This document shows, piece after piece, positions 46,001 to 53,630 of a stretch of 64,000 nt of DNA. The stretch covers positions 4,351,001 to 4,415,000 of the forward strand of contig NZ_CP089985.1 in NCBI RefSeq assembly GCF_021390155.1, written 5' to 3'. Below the pieces are notes generated by a model, which was not told where the DNA came from, ran no database searches, and saw only the letters and a program-made list of their open reading frames with translations. The position numbers and the translations under genes are program-made. The stretch comes from Pseudomonas sp. HN11. GTDB lineage: Bacteria > Pseudomonadota > Gammaproteobacteria > Pseudomonadales > Pseudomonadaceae. The stretch's first letter is position 1. Each line of letters begins with the position of its first letter.

Positions 46001-48209
46001 CAAGCGCGAGGTTGCGCAGCAGCTCTATATTCGTCTGCGCATGGCTCAGGGCACTATTGCGGGGAACCTGCAGTCGTTGCTCCAACTCAGTCAGCAGCAG
46101 CGCACGGCTCAACTCGGCGTCCTTCACCTCACTGAAAATACGCGTAATCTCATCCACGCTGTTGTACAAGCGATCATAGGAGCCAAGGAGCTTCTTGACG
46201 AACACCAAGGCAGGCTTGCCCTGGATGGGCACGTAGCGCACCTCTAACGTTTCATGTGCCGCATGCGCGCGTAAACCGTTGCGCTTATCGCGCGCGACAC
46301 AACCCCATAGCACGGAATCGTCCCGACTGACGAGACTGGCCTTGACGCTGCGGGTCAGTGCATCCAGCCCGGCAAAACCCATCACCCCACCCTCCTCCCC
46401 GAACGCGTACAGCACCACTGGCAGTTGACGTCGCGGAACTCTCACCGCTGCGGCGCTCGTTACCACCCAGACGTTGTGCAGCGAGTAAAACCCATCGAGT
46501 TCGCTACCTATGGCGATCGATAGCACCTGGGTTTGACTGTCCTGGCGCCGACAGGACAAGGGCTGTTCCACCACTTCAATCATCAGGTCCCGATGCGCCG
46601 TACTCAGTAACTTAAGCCTGTGTTGCAATTGCACCTCGCAACGCAAGGCCTCGGTTTGCGCGCGCAAAAATGACACCCCCCGCCTGGGCGTCCCTGCTCC
46701 ACCGGGGCGTTTAAACCAGAAATCAACATGGAGCAACTGTTGCCGAGCACCCTGCGTGACTGCACTCAACGTTTGGGCATGCGCCTTGAGTTGACTCACC
46801 AGTGCGACGACCTCCTGGTACGCGAGGGTCTCGGCGCTTGGATCATTCGGATCCAGCAGCGCCACCAGGCCTTTTTGGTAACGCCTGATCTGCTGCTCTA
46901 TGGTGCGCAAGGGCAAACCGGGCGCGGTACTGGCAAAGATGATTTCTGCGTGTCGGCGCTGCTGGTCCCAATTGAGCAGCTCGTCACACAGCTCGCCGAG
47001 CGGCCCGCCTCCGACCAGTAAGCTCCTGTTGCCCTCCACGTACTTGAGGAAAAAGCTCGCATTACTTGGCTGCGACCGCTCTTGGGCAAACACCTGTTGG
47101 TGATAAAGAGTGATCGCACAGGCCAGTTCGTTATCCCATTGCTGCCTCAGTAACGCTTGCGTCCCCAGCGCCAACGCATCCTCAAGAATATTCGAGCCAA
47201 GCACCACGCTGGACGCCGGTGACAAGTCCGCAGGGCGGCAAAGCGCTTGACGACGATCTAAAGGCAGACATTGCCAGAGTTCCTCAAACCGCGACTGGCT
47301 CAGTTCCAGCACGCCACACTGAAACGCGACGAAGGAGGGGTACTCGTAGAAATTGCGAGCGACACCCGGTAGGTAAATGACATGGGGCGCTCCTTCGTGG
47401 TCTCCCTCACCATAGATATGCAAGGCACCTGGAATCGCAATCGCTGGCGTACCCGGCCACAGTAAATGACCCACTCGCACTGCGGCCCACTCTCCCCCTG
47501 CGCGCTGACGCGCCTCAGCGCTCGGGGCATCGATCACGACCTGAACCATGGCCATGGCGGTACTCGACAGCTCATCCAATTGCCGCGCAACAAAGGCACG
47601 ATCAGCGAAAAGTACCTTATGCAAGTCCACCCAGCGCTCCCGGCGCGTCAGCCAGGAACCGTAGACCAACGTGTCCCAATATTCTGTGGCCGCAAGAACC
47701 AGACGCTCGAAGAGCCTCATCGCAATCACCCGTTGAAGCACATTAAATGGCGTCAACGTCACGCGGTAGCCGGGCTTTGCTTTGATACTCAGGGTGGTTG
47801 AGGAGCAGACATCGGCATCTATATGAGGCTCAAAGAGCATCGACAATGCCCGACCTGTCAGGGTGTCGACTTTTTCGGGCCCACCATCCTTCGCAGGAAC
47901 GGTAAACAGCAGATCATCGGGTTCTTCATTGAACTCTTTGTACAGCTCGGCACGAATCACCTTCAAGATTCTTGGTGAGCGCCCTATCAGGTGTGTGAGC
48001 GTCTGCGCGGATTCGCGGCAGCGCATGTCGGCAAGGCAGAGCTGATTGATCAGGCGGCTGGGATGAGTACAGGTGTTGATCCGCCATTTCAACTTGTCGC
48101 GCATCGCCCGGAACTTGGCTTCGGTGTCGCTGGAGTCGTCAATGTCGACGGTGTCGGACGAAAGGTCAGAAGCGAGGGAAACGACGGGAGCTGCGGGGGT
48201 GGAAGTCAT
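42999..48209 (-). CDS. Giant putative toxin/effector with unknown C-terminal domain
   Basis: The 1736-residue protein has no signal peptide. Around residues 155-310 is a block like the DUF6543 ('dermonecrotic toxin') N-terminal region (PGALHIYGEGDHEGAPHVIY, LPGVARNFYEYPSF), and about 973-1020 holds a second similar block (YVAGIVVVQDKRSALCVIYW). Two hydrophobic segments follow at about 1164-1187 and 1203-1230. Near 1280 is the motif GVYVKNGELFVADD...YPVYRR, also seen in the NEL giant. The last ~450 residues match nothing I know. The ATG at 48209 is chosen because the upstream one at 48314 lies inside the hiuH terminator; its ribosome site is weak. The gene splits a purine-catabolic cluster and looks less GC-rich than its neighbours. 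Secretion and target unknown. Confidence 0.8.
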   Translation of the reverse strand: MTSTPAAPVVSLASDLSSDTVDIDDSSDTEAKFRAMRDKLKWRINTCTHPSRLINQLCLADMRCRESAQTLTHLIGRSPRILKVIRAELYKEFNEEPDDLLFTVPAKDGGPEKVDTLTGRALSMLFEPHIDADVCSSTTLSIKAKPGYRVTLTPFNVLQRVIAMRLFERLVLAATEYWDTLVYGSWLTRRERWVDLHKVLFADRAFVARQLDELSSTAMAMVQVVIDAPSAEARQRAGGEWAAVRVGHLLWPGTPAIAIPGALHIYGEGDHEGAPHVIYLPGVARNFYEYPSFVAFQCGVLELSQSRFEELWQCLPLDRRQALCRPADLSPASSVVLGSNILEDALALGTQALLRQQWDNELACAITLYHQQVFAQERSQPSNASFFLKYVEGNRSLLVGGGPLGELCDELLNWDQQRRHAEIIFASTAPGLPLRTIEQQIRRYQKGLVALLDPNDPSAETLAYQEVVALVSQLKAHAQTLSAVTQGARQQLLHVDFWFKRPGGAGTPRRGVSFLRAQTEALRCEVQLQHRLKLLSTAHRDLMIEVVEQPLSCRRQDSQTQVLSIAIGSELDGFYSLHNVWVVTSAAAVRVPRRQLPVVLYAFGEEGGVMGFAGLDALTRSVKASLVSRDDSVLWGCVARDKRNGLRAHAAHETLEVRYVPIQGKPALVFVKKLLGSYDRLYNSVDEITRIFSEVKDAELSRALLLTELEQRLQVPRNSALSHAQTNIELLRNLALEAKKLPAWLTTAAQAQRRRFRRLQKHYMSSAWAFLARQEQRLPDLMTYARQALTARLRRDGISLEVEIDEPFIAMSGDIHGTYCDYEEACRLRDPHTGLSPSSSCRAFSLVELALHNLDPQATWTQYKLDRACVLRRPWRDFHVNHLRQIIGSLDIGGRYDALISKAFYPPVSPNHPLSEGRIPELLNRTLRAGTEFHLFCAVQQGLSANAQSVFSTAMAARTPQDLLKNQHELQLYKVHLVGHTMQHDRYVAGIVVVQDKRSALCVIYWPQAPHASVLTEYSSLDKARTELNRLGALPDNAKTLARQVAPGWAFQAGADPMAVNILDVLSGNYFVKGIWRVYRMFRVKHPEPSLSIHEIEEQVLGQIASDPQEWLAIVATSHCNAQALLYHATVLELQRQTQAASYSNKALEEYRIRRRRDDSVAKIRMVLGLFVPIVGVFSDLYELYGAARRYLRSGNPGDKRVLADTIKFFTVGLVMAFVPGPKRVGVSVAALGRIRRWRVERSGVPRSASSVRQLPGLERFKVKSVPEEAVALSGPDRNGVYVKNGELFVADDSHHYPVYRRANETTFRLKNPQVPGQDELIINIRQSKEWLLGADAPQPAAGTSLDALNPWRRPLSSPAPPDWWPPIVRTSTENSILQSASTAGHWAQWRMPTPDVRQLTSPAPGVFLVPRDAAGFSCHVARIAPPNVPLDHPLSGYYRLLPEGNQAPLNRIVFMTKNEPLMSSAAFDIERWTSSALDEQPLPMSFTERNEWALHNPLFDRPLTQSVGEAFPTMTITSRHFAVARMIELSGPTRPATATHLLNIRATLDKWLPPLPAGPGKTDDLLRMLRPIERHGHSLFIGYDGKAPGFTRVDFQASGLDPSLWLPKGGQGGQRRVTQRAAVRHELKQQGFRVRDREVSIGGRATNQLIVTHPNSNTLYYVSLHWVEKGAIKLDERLTNVWLNKVINRYSASATFAGVKSAMEEGRLVRIAAGIQWPVVGTVPPSVYFVKVNPS

Positions 48210-48286
48210 GACTTTTTCTACTCGTGGAAAAAACCAGCTTAGGTAATGCAGGTCTCCAAGCGACGTTAGATAGTTAAATGCAGATG

Positions 48287-48312
48287 AAAAAAAGCCCGCA
48301 GTGTGGGCGGGC
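48287..48312 (-). terminator. Terminator after hiuH
   Basis: On the minus strand a GCCCGC/GCGGGC stem with a 7-base loop is followed by seven T. It separates hiuH from the giant gene downstream. Confidence 0.85.
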
Positions 48313-48355
48313 AAAAAACCAACGAAGAGCTTTGGGGGTGTGAAGCGAGGTGACG

Positions 48356-48709
48356 CTAGCTACCGCGATAGGTGGAGTAGCTGTAAGGCGAAATCAGCAG
48401 TGGGACATGGTAGTGATCCTGCTCGGCATTGATGCCGAAACGCAGTACCACTACATCCAGGAAGGCCGGTTCGGGCAATTTCACGCCACGGGCGCGATAG
48501 TAGTCGCCAGCGCTGAATTGCAGTTGGTACACACCACTGCGGTAGTCATCGCCTTGCAGCAGCGGTGCATCGCAGCGACCGTCGGCGTTGGTGAGCGTGG
48601 TGGCAACCAGTTCAAGCTGCGCGCCTTCGACGCGGTACAGCTCAACCTTGATTGCGTCGCCGGGGCAGCCGTGTGCGGCGTCCAAAACGTGTGTAGTCAA
48701 ACGTCCCAT
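48356..48709 (-). CDS. hiuH: 5-hydroxyisourate hydrolase
   Basis: The 117-residue transthyretin-related protein hydrolyses 5-hydroxyisourate to OHCU, step 2 of urate breakdown. It starts MGRLTTHVLDAAHGCPGDAI with the catalytic His of TTHVLD and ends with the signature YRGS tetrapeptide; HYHVPLLISPYSYSTYRGS is typical. No signal peptide. It is divergent from puuE, with two operator-like palindromes in the gap, and is closed by a terminator. Confidence 0.96.
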   Translation of the reverse strand: MGRLTTHVLDAAHGCPGDAIKVELYRVEGAQLELVATTLTNADGRCDAPLLQGDDYRSGVYQLQFSAGDYYRARGVKLPEPAFLDVVVLRFGINAEQDHYHVPLLISPYSYSTYRGS

Positions 48710-48808
48710 GGCGTCTACGCGCCTCCCGTAGTCAGTAGGAAAGTGATCCGCACTTTTTCAGGGCATCAAAAAAGCCGGCGATGACCGATTAAGACACTTT
48801 TTAAAAAA

Positions 48809-48820
48809 ATTGTACACAAT
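48809..48820. promoter_or_regulatory. Operator-like palindrome ATTGTACACAAT upstream of hiuH
   Basis: The 12-bp sequence is an inverted repeat except for its central bases (ATTGT-AC-ACAAT) and sits 100 bases upstream of hiuH. It matches the TTGTATACAA palindromes at the purine permease and puuE at eight of ten core positions or better. Confidence 0.55.
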
Positions 48821-49004
48821 AAAAATCACAAATCTTTGGATTCGAGCGCCGGCGTTGCTCGGCAGGTCAACTGATGAGTAATCCTTGCTTTTAAACGACC
48901 TTTTGTCCATTAGCTGACCAGTCAGGCAAGTTTCTTGCTACACCATTCAGCTGGAGGCCTGCAGAAAAAATGCAGAAATGCAGGCTTACAAAGTTGCCGA
49001 TAAG

Positions 49005-49014
49005 TTGTATACAA
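49005..49014. promoter_or_regulatory. Operator-like palindrome TTGTATACAA upstream of puuE
   Basis: A perfect 10-bp palindrome 41 bases before the puuE GTG, a usual distance for a repressor site over a core promoter. The 10-bp core is identical to the site before the AzgA permease at 40880. Confidence 0.6.
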
Positions 49015-49054
49015 TCACTCATCGCTAACACGACGAACAAGAAGGAAGACTGCA

Positions 49055-49981
49055 GTGAGCGCTGACTACCCACGCGACCTGATCGGTTACGGCAGTAACC
49101 CTCCTCACCCCCACTGGCCGGGCAAGGCGCGCATTGCGCTGTCTTTCGTACTCAACTACGAAGAAGGCGGTGAGCGCAACATTCTGCACGGTGACAAAGA
49201 GTCTGAAGCCTTCCTTTCGGAAATGGTCTCGGCCCAGCCGCTGCAAGGCGCACGCAACATGAGCATGGAGTCGCTGTACGAATACGGCAGCCGTGCCGGT
49301 GTGTGGCGCATCCTCAAGTTGTTCAAGGAATTCGATATCCCGCTGACCATCTTCGCCGTGGCCATGGCCGCCCAGCGTCACCCGGATGTAATCCGTGCGA
49401 TGGTCGAAGCCGGCCACGAGATCTGCAGCCACGGCTACCGCTGGATCGACTACCAATACATGGACGAGGCCCAGGAGCGCGAGCACATGCTCGAAGCCAT
49501 CCGCATCCTCACTGAACTGACCGGCGCACGCCCACTGGGCTGGTATACCGGACGCACCGGCCCCAACACGCGGCGGCTGGTGATGGAGGAAGGCGGCTTC
49601 CTCTACGACTGCGACACCTACGACGACGACCTGCCCTACTGGGAACCCAACACCCCCACCGGCAAGCCGCACCTGGTGATCCCTTACACCCTGGACACCA
49701 ACGACATGCGCTTCACCCAGGTGCAGGGTTTCAACAAGGGCGATGACTTTTTCGAGTACCTCAAGGACGCGTTCGACGTGCTGTATGCCGAAGGCGCCGA
49801 GGCACCGAAGATGCTGTCGATCGGTTTGCACTGCCGCCTGATCGGCCGCCCTGCACGTCTGGCTTCGTTGAAGCGTTTCATTGAATACGTCAAAGGTCAT
49901 GAACAGGTGTGGTTCACCCGTCGCGTCGATATTGCCCGTCACTGGCATGAAACCCACCCTTTCAAGGGAGCCGCCAAATGA
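49055..49981 (+). CDS. puuE: Cofactor-independent allantoinase (polysaccharide-deacetylase fold)
   Basis: The 308-residue NodB-fold protein belongs to the PuuE branch, which opens allantoin to allantoate without metal. Segments are ALSFVLNYEEGGERNILHGD, HEICSHGYRWIDYQYM and LGWYTGRTGPNTRRLV. It starts with GTG after a GAAGGA ribosome site. Its stop overlaps the uraD start (ATGA), so the two are coupled. First gene of the puuE-uraD-alc-allA-puuD run. Confidence 0.95.
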   Translation: MSADYPRDLIGYGSNPPHPHWPGKARIALSFVLNYEEGGERNILHGDKESEAFLSEMVSAQPLQGARNMSMESLYEYGSRAGVWRILKLFKEFDIPLTIFAVAMAAQRHPDVIRAMVEAGHEICSHGYRWIDYQYMDEAQEREHMLEAIRILTELTGARPLGWYTGRTGPNTRRLVMEEGGFLYDCDTYDDDLPYWEPNTPTGKPHLVIPYTLDTNDMRFTQVQGFNKGDDFFEYLKDAFDVLYAEGAEAPKMLSIGLHCRLIGRPARLASLKRFIEYVKGHEQVWFTRRVDIARHWHETHPFKGAAK

Positions 49982-50493
49982 CTGCATTCCACACCCTGAA
50001 ACCCTCGACCCTGAGCCGCGACGAATTCGTCAACGCTTTTGCCGATATCTACGAACACTCGCCATGGGTGGCCGAAAAGGCCTTCGACCTGGGTCAGGAC
50101 GCTTCGATCGACGAGATCGAGACCCTGCACCAGCGCATGAGCGACATCTTGTTGAGCGCTGATCACACCCGCCAGTTGGCTTTGATCAACGCTCACCCGG
50201 ACCTGGCCGGCAAAGCTGCCGTCCAGGGGCAACTCACCGAAGCCAGTACCCATGAACAGGCTGGCGCCGGTATTCATCAATGCACGGCCGAAGAGTTTTC
50301 TCGCTTCACCGAGCTGAACGATGCCTACAAGGCCAAGTTCAAGTTTCCCTTCATCATGGCGGTAAAAGGCAGCAACCGGCATCAGATCCTGGCCGCGTTC
50401 GAAACGCGCATTCACAACTCGGCGGACGCCGAGTTCAAATGTGCACTGGCCGAGATCAACAAGATCGCGTTGTTCCGATTACTGACCCTCTAA
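49978..50493 (+). CDS. uraD: OHCU decarboxylase
   Basis: The 171-residue helical protein decarboxylates 2-oxo-4-hydroxy-4-carboxy-5-ureidoimidazoline to S-allantoin. Signatures are [28 protein letters not shown] and FGK-type [19 protein letters not shown]. The catalytic-region HPDLA motif is intact. Overlaps puuE by four bases. Confidence 0.95.
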   Translation: MTAFHTLKPSTLSRDEFVNAFADIYEHSPWVAEKAFDLGQDASIDEIETLHQRMSDILLSADHTRQLALINAHPDLAGKAAVQGQLTEASTHEQAGAGIHQCTAEEFSRFTELNDAYKAKFKFPFIMAVKGSNRHQILAAFETRIHNSADAEFKCALAEINKIALFRLLTL

Positions 50494-50534
50494 ACGACCA
50501 TCCCCAGCCACTCAATTCAAGGCAGACAAGAAGA

Positions 50535-51530
50535 ATGAAAGCTTACGCCGTACCTTTCGAAAAGTTCGTCAACCTGGCCGACGCCCGTCTAGGTACCAAG
50601 ATCCTCTCGGTGACCGATGATTGGTTCGCTGACGCCAACCGCCTGTTCCAGCCGACCCCGGCCGTGTGGAAGGAGGGCGTTTTCGATGACAACGGCAAGT
50701 GGATGGACGGCTGGGAGTCGCGCCGCAAGCGCTTCGAAGGCTACGACAGCGCTGTGATCCGCCTGGGCGTCCCCGGCTCGATCAAGGGCGTGGACATCGA
50801 CACTTCATTCTTCACCGGCAACTACCCGCCGTCGGCCTCTTTGGAGGCCTGCTTCCTGGCTTCGGGCGACCCTGATGAAAACACCCAATGGGTGGAAGTG
50901 CTGTCGGCCGTCGAGCTGCAAGGCAACAGTCACCACTACCACGAAATCAACAACGACAAGGCGTTCAGCCACCTGCGCTTCAACATCTACCCGGATGGCG
51001 GCGTAGCGCGTCTGCGTGTGTACGGCGTGCCGTTCCGCGACTGGTCCTCGGTGGGTGACAACGAACAGGTCGATCTGGCTGCCGCACTGAACGGCGGTCG
51101 CGCCCTGGCCTGCTCCGATGAACACTTCGGGCGCATGAGCAACATCCTCAACCCAGGCCGTGGCATCAACATGGGCGACGGCTGGGAAACCGCACGTCGT
51201 CGCACGCCAGGCAATGACTGGGTGATTGTCGCACTGGGCCACCCTGGCGAGATCGAGAAAATCATCGTCGATACCCTGCACTTCAAGGGCAACTATCCGG
51301 ACACCTGCTCGATCCAGGGCGCTTTCGTAAAAGGCGGCACCGACAGCCAGATCGAAACCCAATCGCTGTTCTGGCGCGAACTGCTGCCGGCGCAGAAACT
51401 GGAAATGCACGCTGAACACACCTTCGCCGAGCAGATCAAGGCGCTGGGGCCGATTACCCACATCCGCCTGAATGTGTTCCCGGATGGTGGTGTGAGCCGC
51501 CTGCGCGTCCTGGGCAAAGTTTCCAAATAA
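50535..51530 (+). CDS. alc: Allantoicase
   Basis: The 331-residue enzyme splits allantoate into ureidoglycolate and urea. Two similar halves are visible, each with a family core: [20 protein letters not shown] with [10 protein letters not shown] in the first, and [20 protein letters not shown] with [10 protein letters not shown] in the second. Both end in N-PDGGV-RLRV. The ATG at 50535 is preferred over the longer frame from 50280, which overlaps uraD. Confidence 0.96.
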   Translation: MKAYAVPFEKFVNLADARLGTKILSVTDDWFADANRLFQPTPAVWKEGVFDDNGKWMDGWESRRKRFEGYDSAVIRLGVPGSIKGVDIDTSFFTGNYPPSASLEACFLASGDPDENTQWVEVLSAVELQGNSHHYHEINNDKAFSHLRFNIYPDGGVARLRVYGVPFRDWSSVGDNEQVDLAAALNGGRALACSDEHFGRMSNILNPGRGINMGDGWETARRRTPGNDWVIVALGHPGEIEKIIVDTLHFKGNYPDTCSIQGAFVKGGTDSQIETQSLFWRELLPAQKLEMHAEHTFAEQIKALGPITHIRLNVFPDGGVSRLRVLGKVSK

Positions 51531-51541
51531 GCGGTGATGCC

Positions 51542-51623
51542 ATTCGCGAGCAAGTCGAATCGTCGCACCGCCGCTCCCACATTTGAAATGCATTCCCCTG
51601 TGGGAGCGGGCTTGCTCGCGAAG
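51542..51623. repeat. REPIN (inverted pair of REP sequences)
   Basis: A left arm starting ATTCGCGAGCAAG and ending CCGCTCCCACA faces a right arm TGTGGGAGCGGGCTTGCTCG, with about 18 bases between. The left arm carries an extra segment (TCGAATCGTCGCACCG) compared with the right. It occupies the alc-allA gap and may form an mRNA stem. Confidence 0.85.
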
Positions 51624-51665
51624 GCAGCAGAACAAACAACACAGCATTCGGATAAGAAGACAACC

Positions 51666-52169
51666 ATGCGCACACTCGTGATCGAACCCCTGACCAAAGA
51701 AGCCTTCGCCCCTTTCGGAAACGTTATCGAAACCGATGGCAGCGATCACTTCATGATCAACAACGGGTCGACCATGCGCTTTCACAAACTGGCCACGGTC
51801 GAAACCGCACAGCCGGAAGACCACGCCATCATCAGCATCTTCCGCGCCGACGCGCAGGACATGCCGCTGACCGTATGCATGCTGGAACGACACCCGCTGG
51901 GCAGCCAGGCTTTCATTCCGCTGCTCGGCAACCCCTTTCTGATCGTGGTCGCGCCACTTGGCGATGCACCTGTATCAGGCTTGGTCCGCGCCTTCGTCAC
52001 CAACGGCAGGCAGGGCATTAATTACCATCGCGGCGTCTGGCACCACCCGGTGCTGACGATCGAAAAGCGGGATGACTTCCTGGTGGTTGATCGCAGTGGC
52101 ACAGGCAATAACTGCGATGAGCATTTTTTCAAAGAGGATGAGCGGTTGATCCTCGCCCCCCACCAATAA
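51666..52169 (+). CDS. allA: Ureidoglycolate lyase
   Basis: The 167-residue cupin-fold enzyme releases glyoxylate and urea from ureidoglycolate, the last step of the pathway. It starts MRTLVIEPLTKEAFAPFGNV and carries NYHRGVWHHPVLTI, the active-site segment with conserved His. Length is standard. A REPIN separates it from alc; puuD follows 51 bases later. Confidence 0.95.
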   Translation: MRTLVIEPLTKEAFAPFGNVIETDGSDHFMINNGSTMRFHKLATVETAQPEDHAIISIFRADAQDMPLTVCMLERHPLGSQAFIPLLGNPFLIVVAPLGDAPVSGLVRAFVTNGRQGINYHRGVWHHPVLTIEKRDDFLVVDRSGTGNNCDEHFFKEDERLILAPHQ

Positions 52170-52220
52170 GAGAAGGTCTGATCACCCGACAACAAGGGTG
52201 ACAGGCGAGAGGTAAAGACT

Positions 52221-53516
52221 GTGGAAGCACATTTGATGGAATGGCTGAACCTGAGCGTGCGCTGGGTTCACATGATTACGGGCGTCGCGTGGATCGGCGC
52301 TTCTTTCTACTTCGTCTGGCTGGAAAACAACCTCAATCGCGTCAACCCCAGGAACGGCCTGGCCGGTGACTTGTGGGCGATTCACGGTGGCGGTATCTAC
52401 CACCTGGAAAAATACAAACTGGCCCCACCGACCATGCCGGACAACCTGCATTGGTTCAAATGGGAAGCCTATTTCACCTGGATGTCGGGCATCGCGCTGC
52501 TGTGCGTGGTGTTCTACTGGAACCCGACGCTGTACTTGCTCGCTCCCGGCAGCACACTCAGCGGCACCGAAGGCGTATTGCTGGGCATTGGCTCGTTGTT
52601 CGCCGGCTGGTTCATCTACTCCTTCCTCTGCGATTCGGCCCTGGGCAAACGCCCTGCCCTGCTCGGTTTCATCCTGTTCGTGCTGTTGATCGCCGCCGCG
52701 TACGGCTTCAGCAAAGTGTTCAGTGGCCGTGGCGCCTACCTGCACGTGGGTGCGGTGATCGGCACCATCATGGTCGGCAACGTGTTCCGCATCATCATGC
52801 CGGCGCAACGCGCGTTGGTCGCGGCGATTGCAGAGAACCGCACGCCGGATCCAGCACTGCCGGCCAAGGGCTTGTTGCGTTCGCGCCATAACAACTACTT
52901 CACCTTGCCGGTGCTGTTCATCATGATCAGCAACCACTTCCCGAGCACCTACGGCAGCCAATACAACTGGCTGATCCTGGCGGGTATCGCGGTGGCGGCG
53001 GTGTTGGTACGGCATTATTTCAACACCCGGCATGACAGCCAAAAGTATGCATGGACCTTGCCGGTTGGCGCGTTGGCGATGATTTGCCTGGCGTATGTGA
53101 CCGGGCCAAAACCGGTATCGACTTCGCCAGAAGTGGCCAAGGCACCGGCCGCAATCGAGTACCAGCCATTGCCGGAGACCGCAGTGGGTGGTGGTCTGAA
53201 ACCTGCTGCACCTGCCGAACCGGCTGCAGCACCTGCTGCGCCCGCCCAGGCGACGATTGATTTCGACAAGGTGCACGGGGTGATCCAGGAACGCTGCGCC
53301 GTGTGCCATTCGGCCAAGCCCACCAGCCCACTGTTCAGCACCGCGCCGGCTGGCGTGATGTTTGACACACCGGCACAGATCCAGCAGCAGGCCGCGCGTA
53401 TTCAGGCGCAGGCCGTGGCGAGCCAGATCATGCCGCTGGGCAACATCACCCAGATGACCCAGCAGGAACGGGACTTGATTGGCACCTGGATCAATCAGGG
53501 GGCGCGTACCAACTGA
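52221..53516 (+). CDS. puuD: Membrane-bound urate hydroxylase with cytochrome c domain
   Basis: The 431-residue protein oxidises urate to 5-hydroxyisourate. It has about eight membrane segments (LSVRWVHMITGVAWIGASFY first) and, after a Pro/Ala-rich linker at about 315-350, a C-terminal cytochrome c domain with the heme motif CAVCH and a candidate Met ligand in IMPLGN. This differs from soluble uricase: electrons go to the respiratory chain. GTG start. It completes the urate-to-glyoxylate set together with hiuH, uraD, puuE, alc and allA. Confidence 0.94.
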   Translation: MEAHLMEWLNLSVRWVHMITGVAWIGASFYFVWLENNLNRVNPRNGLAGDLWAIHGGGIYHLEKYKLAPPTMPDNLHWFKWEAYFTWMSGIALLCVVFYWNPTLYLLAPGSTLSGTEGVLLGIGSLFAGWFIYSFLCDSALGKRPALLGFILFVLLIAAAYGFSKVFSGRGAYLHVGAVIGTIMVGNVFRIIMPAQRALVAAIAENRTPDPALPAKGLLRSRHNNYFTLPVLFIMISNHFPSTYGSQYNWLILAGIAVAAVLVRHYFNTRHDSQKYAWTLPVGALAMICLAYVTGPKPVSTSPEVAKAPAAIEYQPLPETAVGGGLKPAAPAEPAAAPAAPAQATIDFDKVHGVIQERCAVCHSAKPTSPLFSTAPAGVMFDTPAQIQQQAARIQAQAVASQIMPLGNITQMTQQERDLIGTWINQGARTN

Positions 53517-53525
53517 CAGCCTGAT

Positions 53526-53547
53526 GCAAGCCCGCTCCCACAGGGGC
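53526..53547. repeat. Single REP sequence
   Basis: GCAAGCCCGCTCCCACA with a following GGGGC is a lone half of a REPIN, between puuD and the urate permease. Confidence 0.75.
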
Positions 53548-53630
53548 TTTGCAGCGTTTTCAAGACCAAGTTCCACCCGGCAATTGAATGCCAAACAACA
53601 CAAAAAAATAAAAAAGATCCGAGGTGTTGC

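Larger units (their letters stand above)
48710..49054. other. Divergent control region of hiuH and puuE
   Basis: This 345-base gap has no gene. It is AT-rich around 48780-48840 and 48955-49020 and carries two related palindromes, ATTGTACACAAT (48809-48820) and TTGTATACAA (49005-49014), placed where a repressor would control each side. The puuE ribosome site GAAGGA is at 49041-49046. Confidence 0.6.

Noticed and set aside
48210..48314. Upstream start (48314) for the giant gene
   Set aside because: The ATG lies inside the hiuH terminator hairpin and has no ribosome site.
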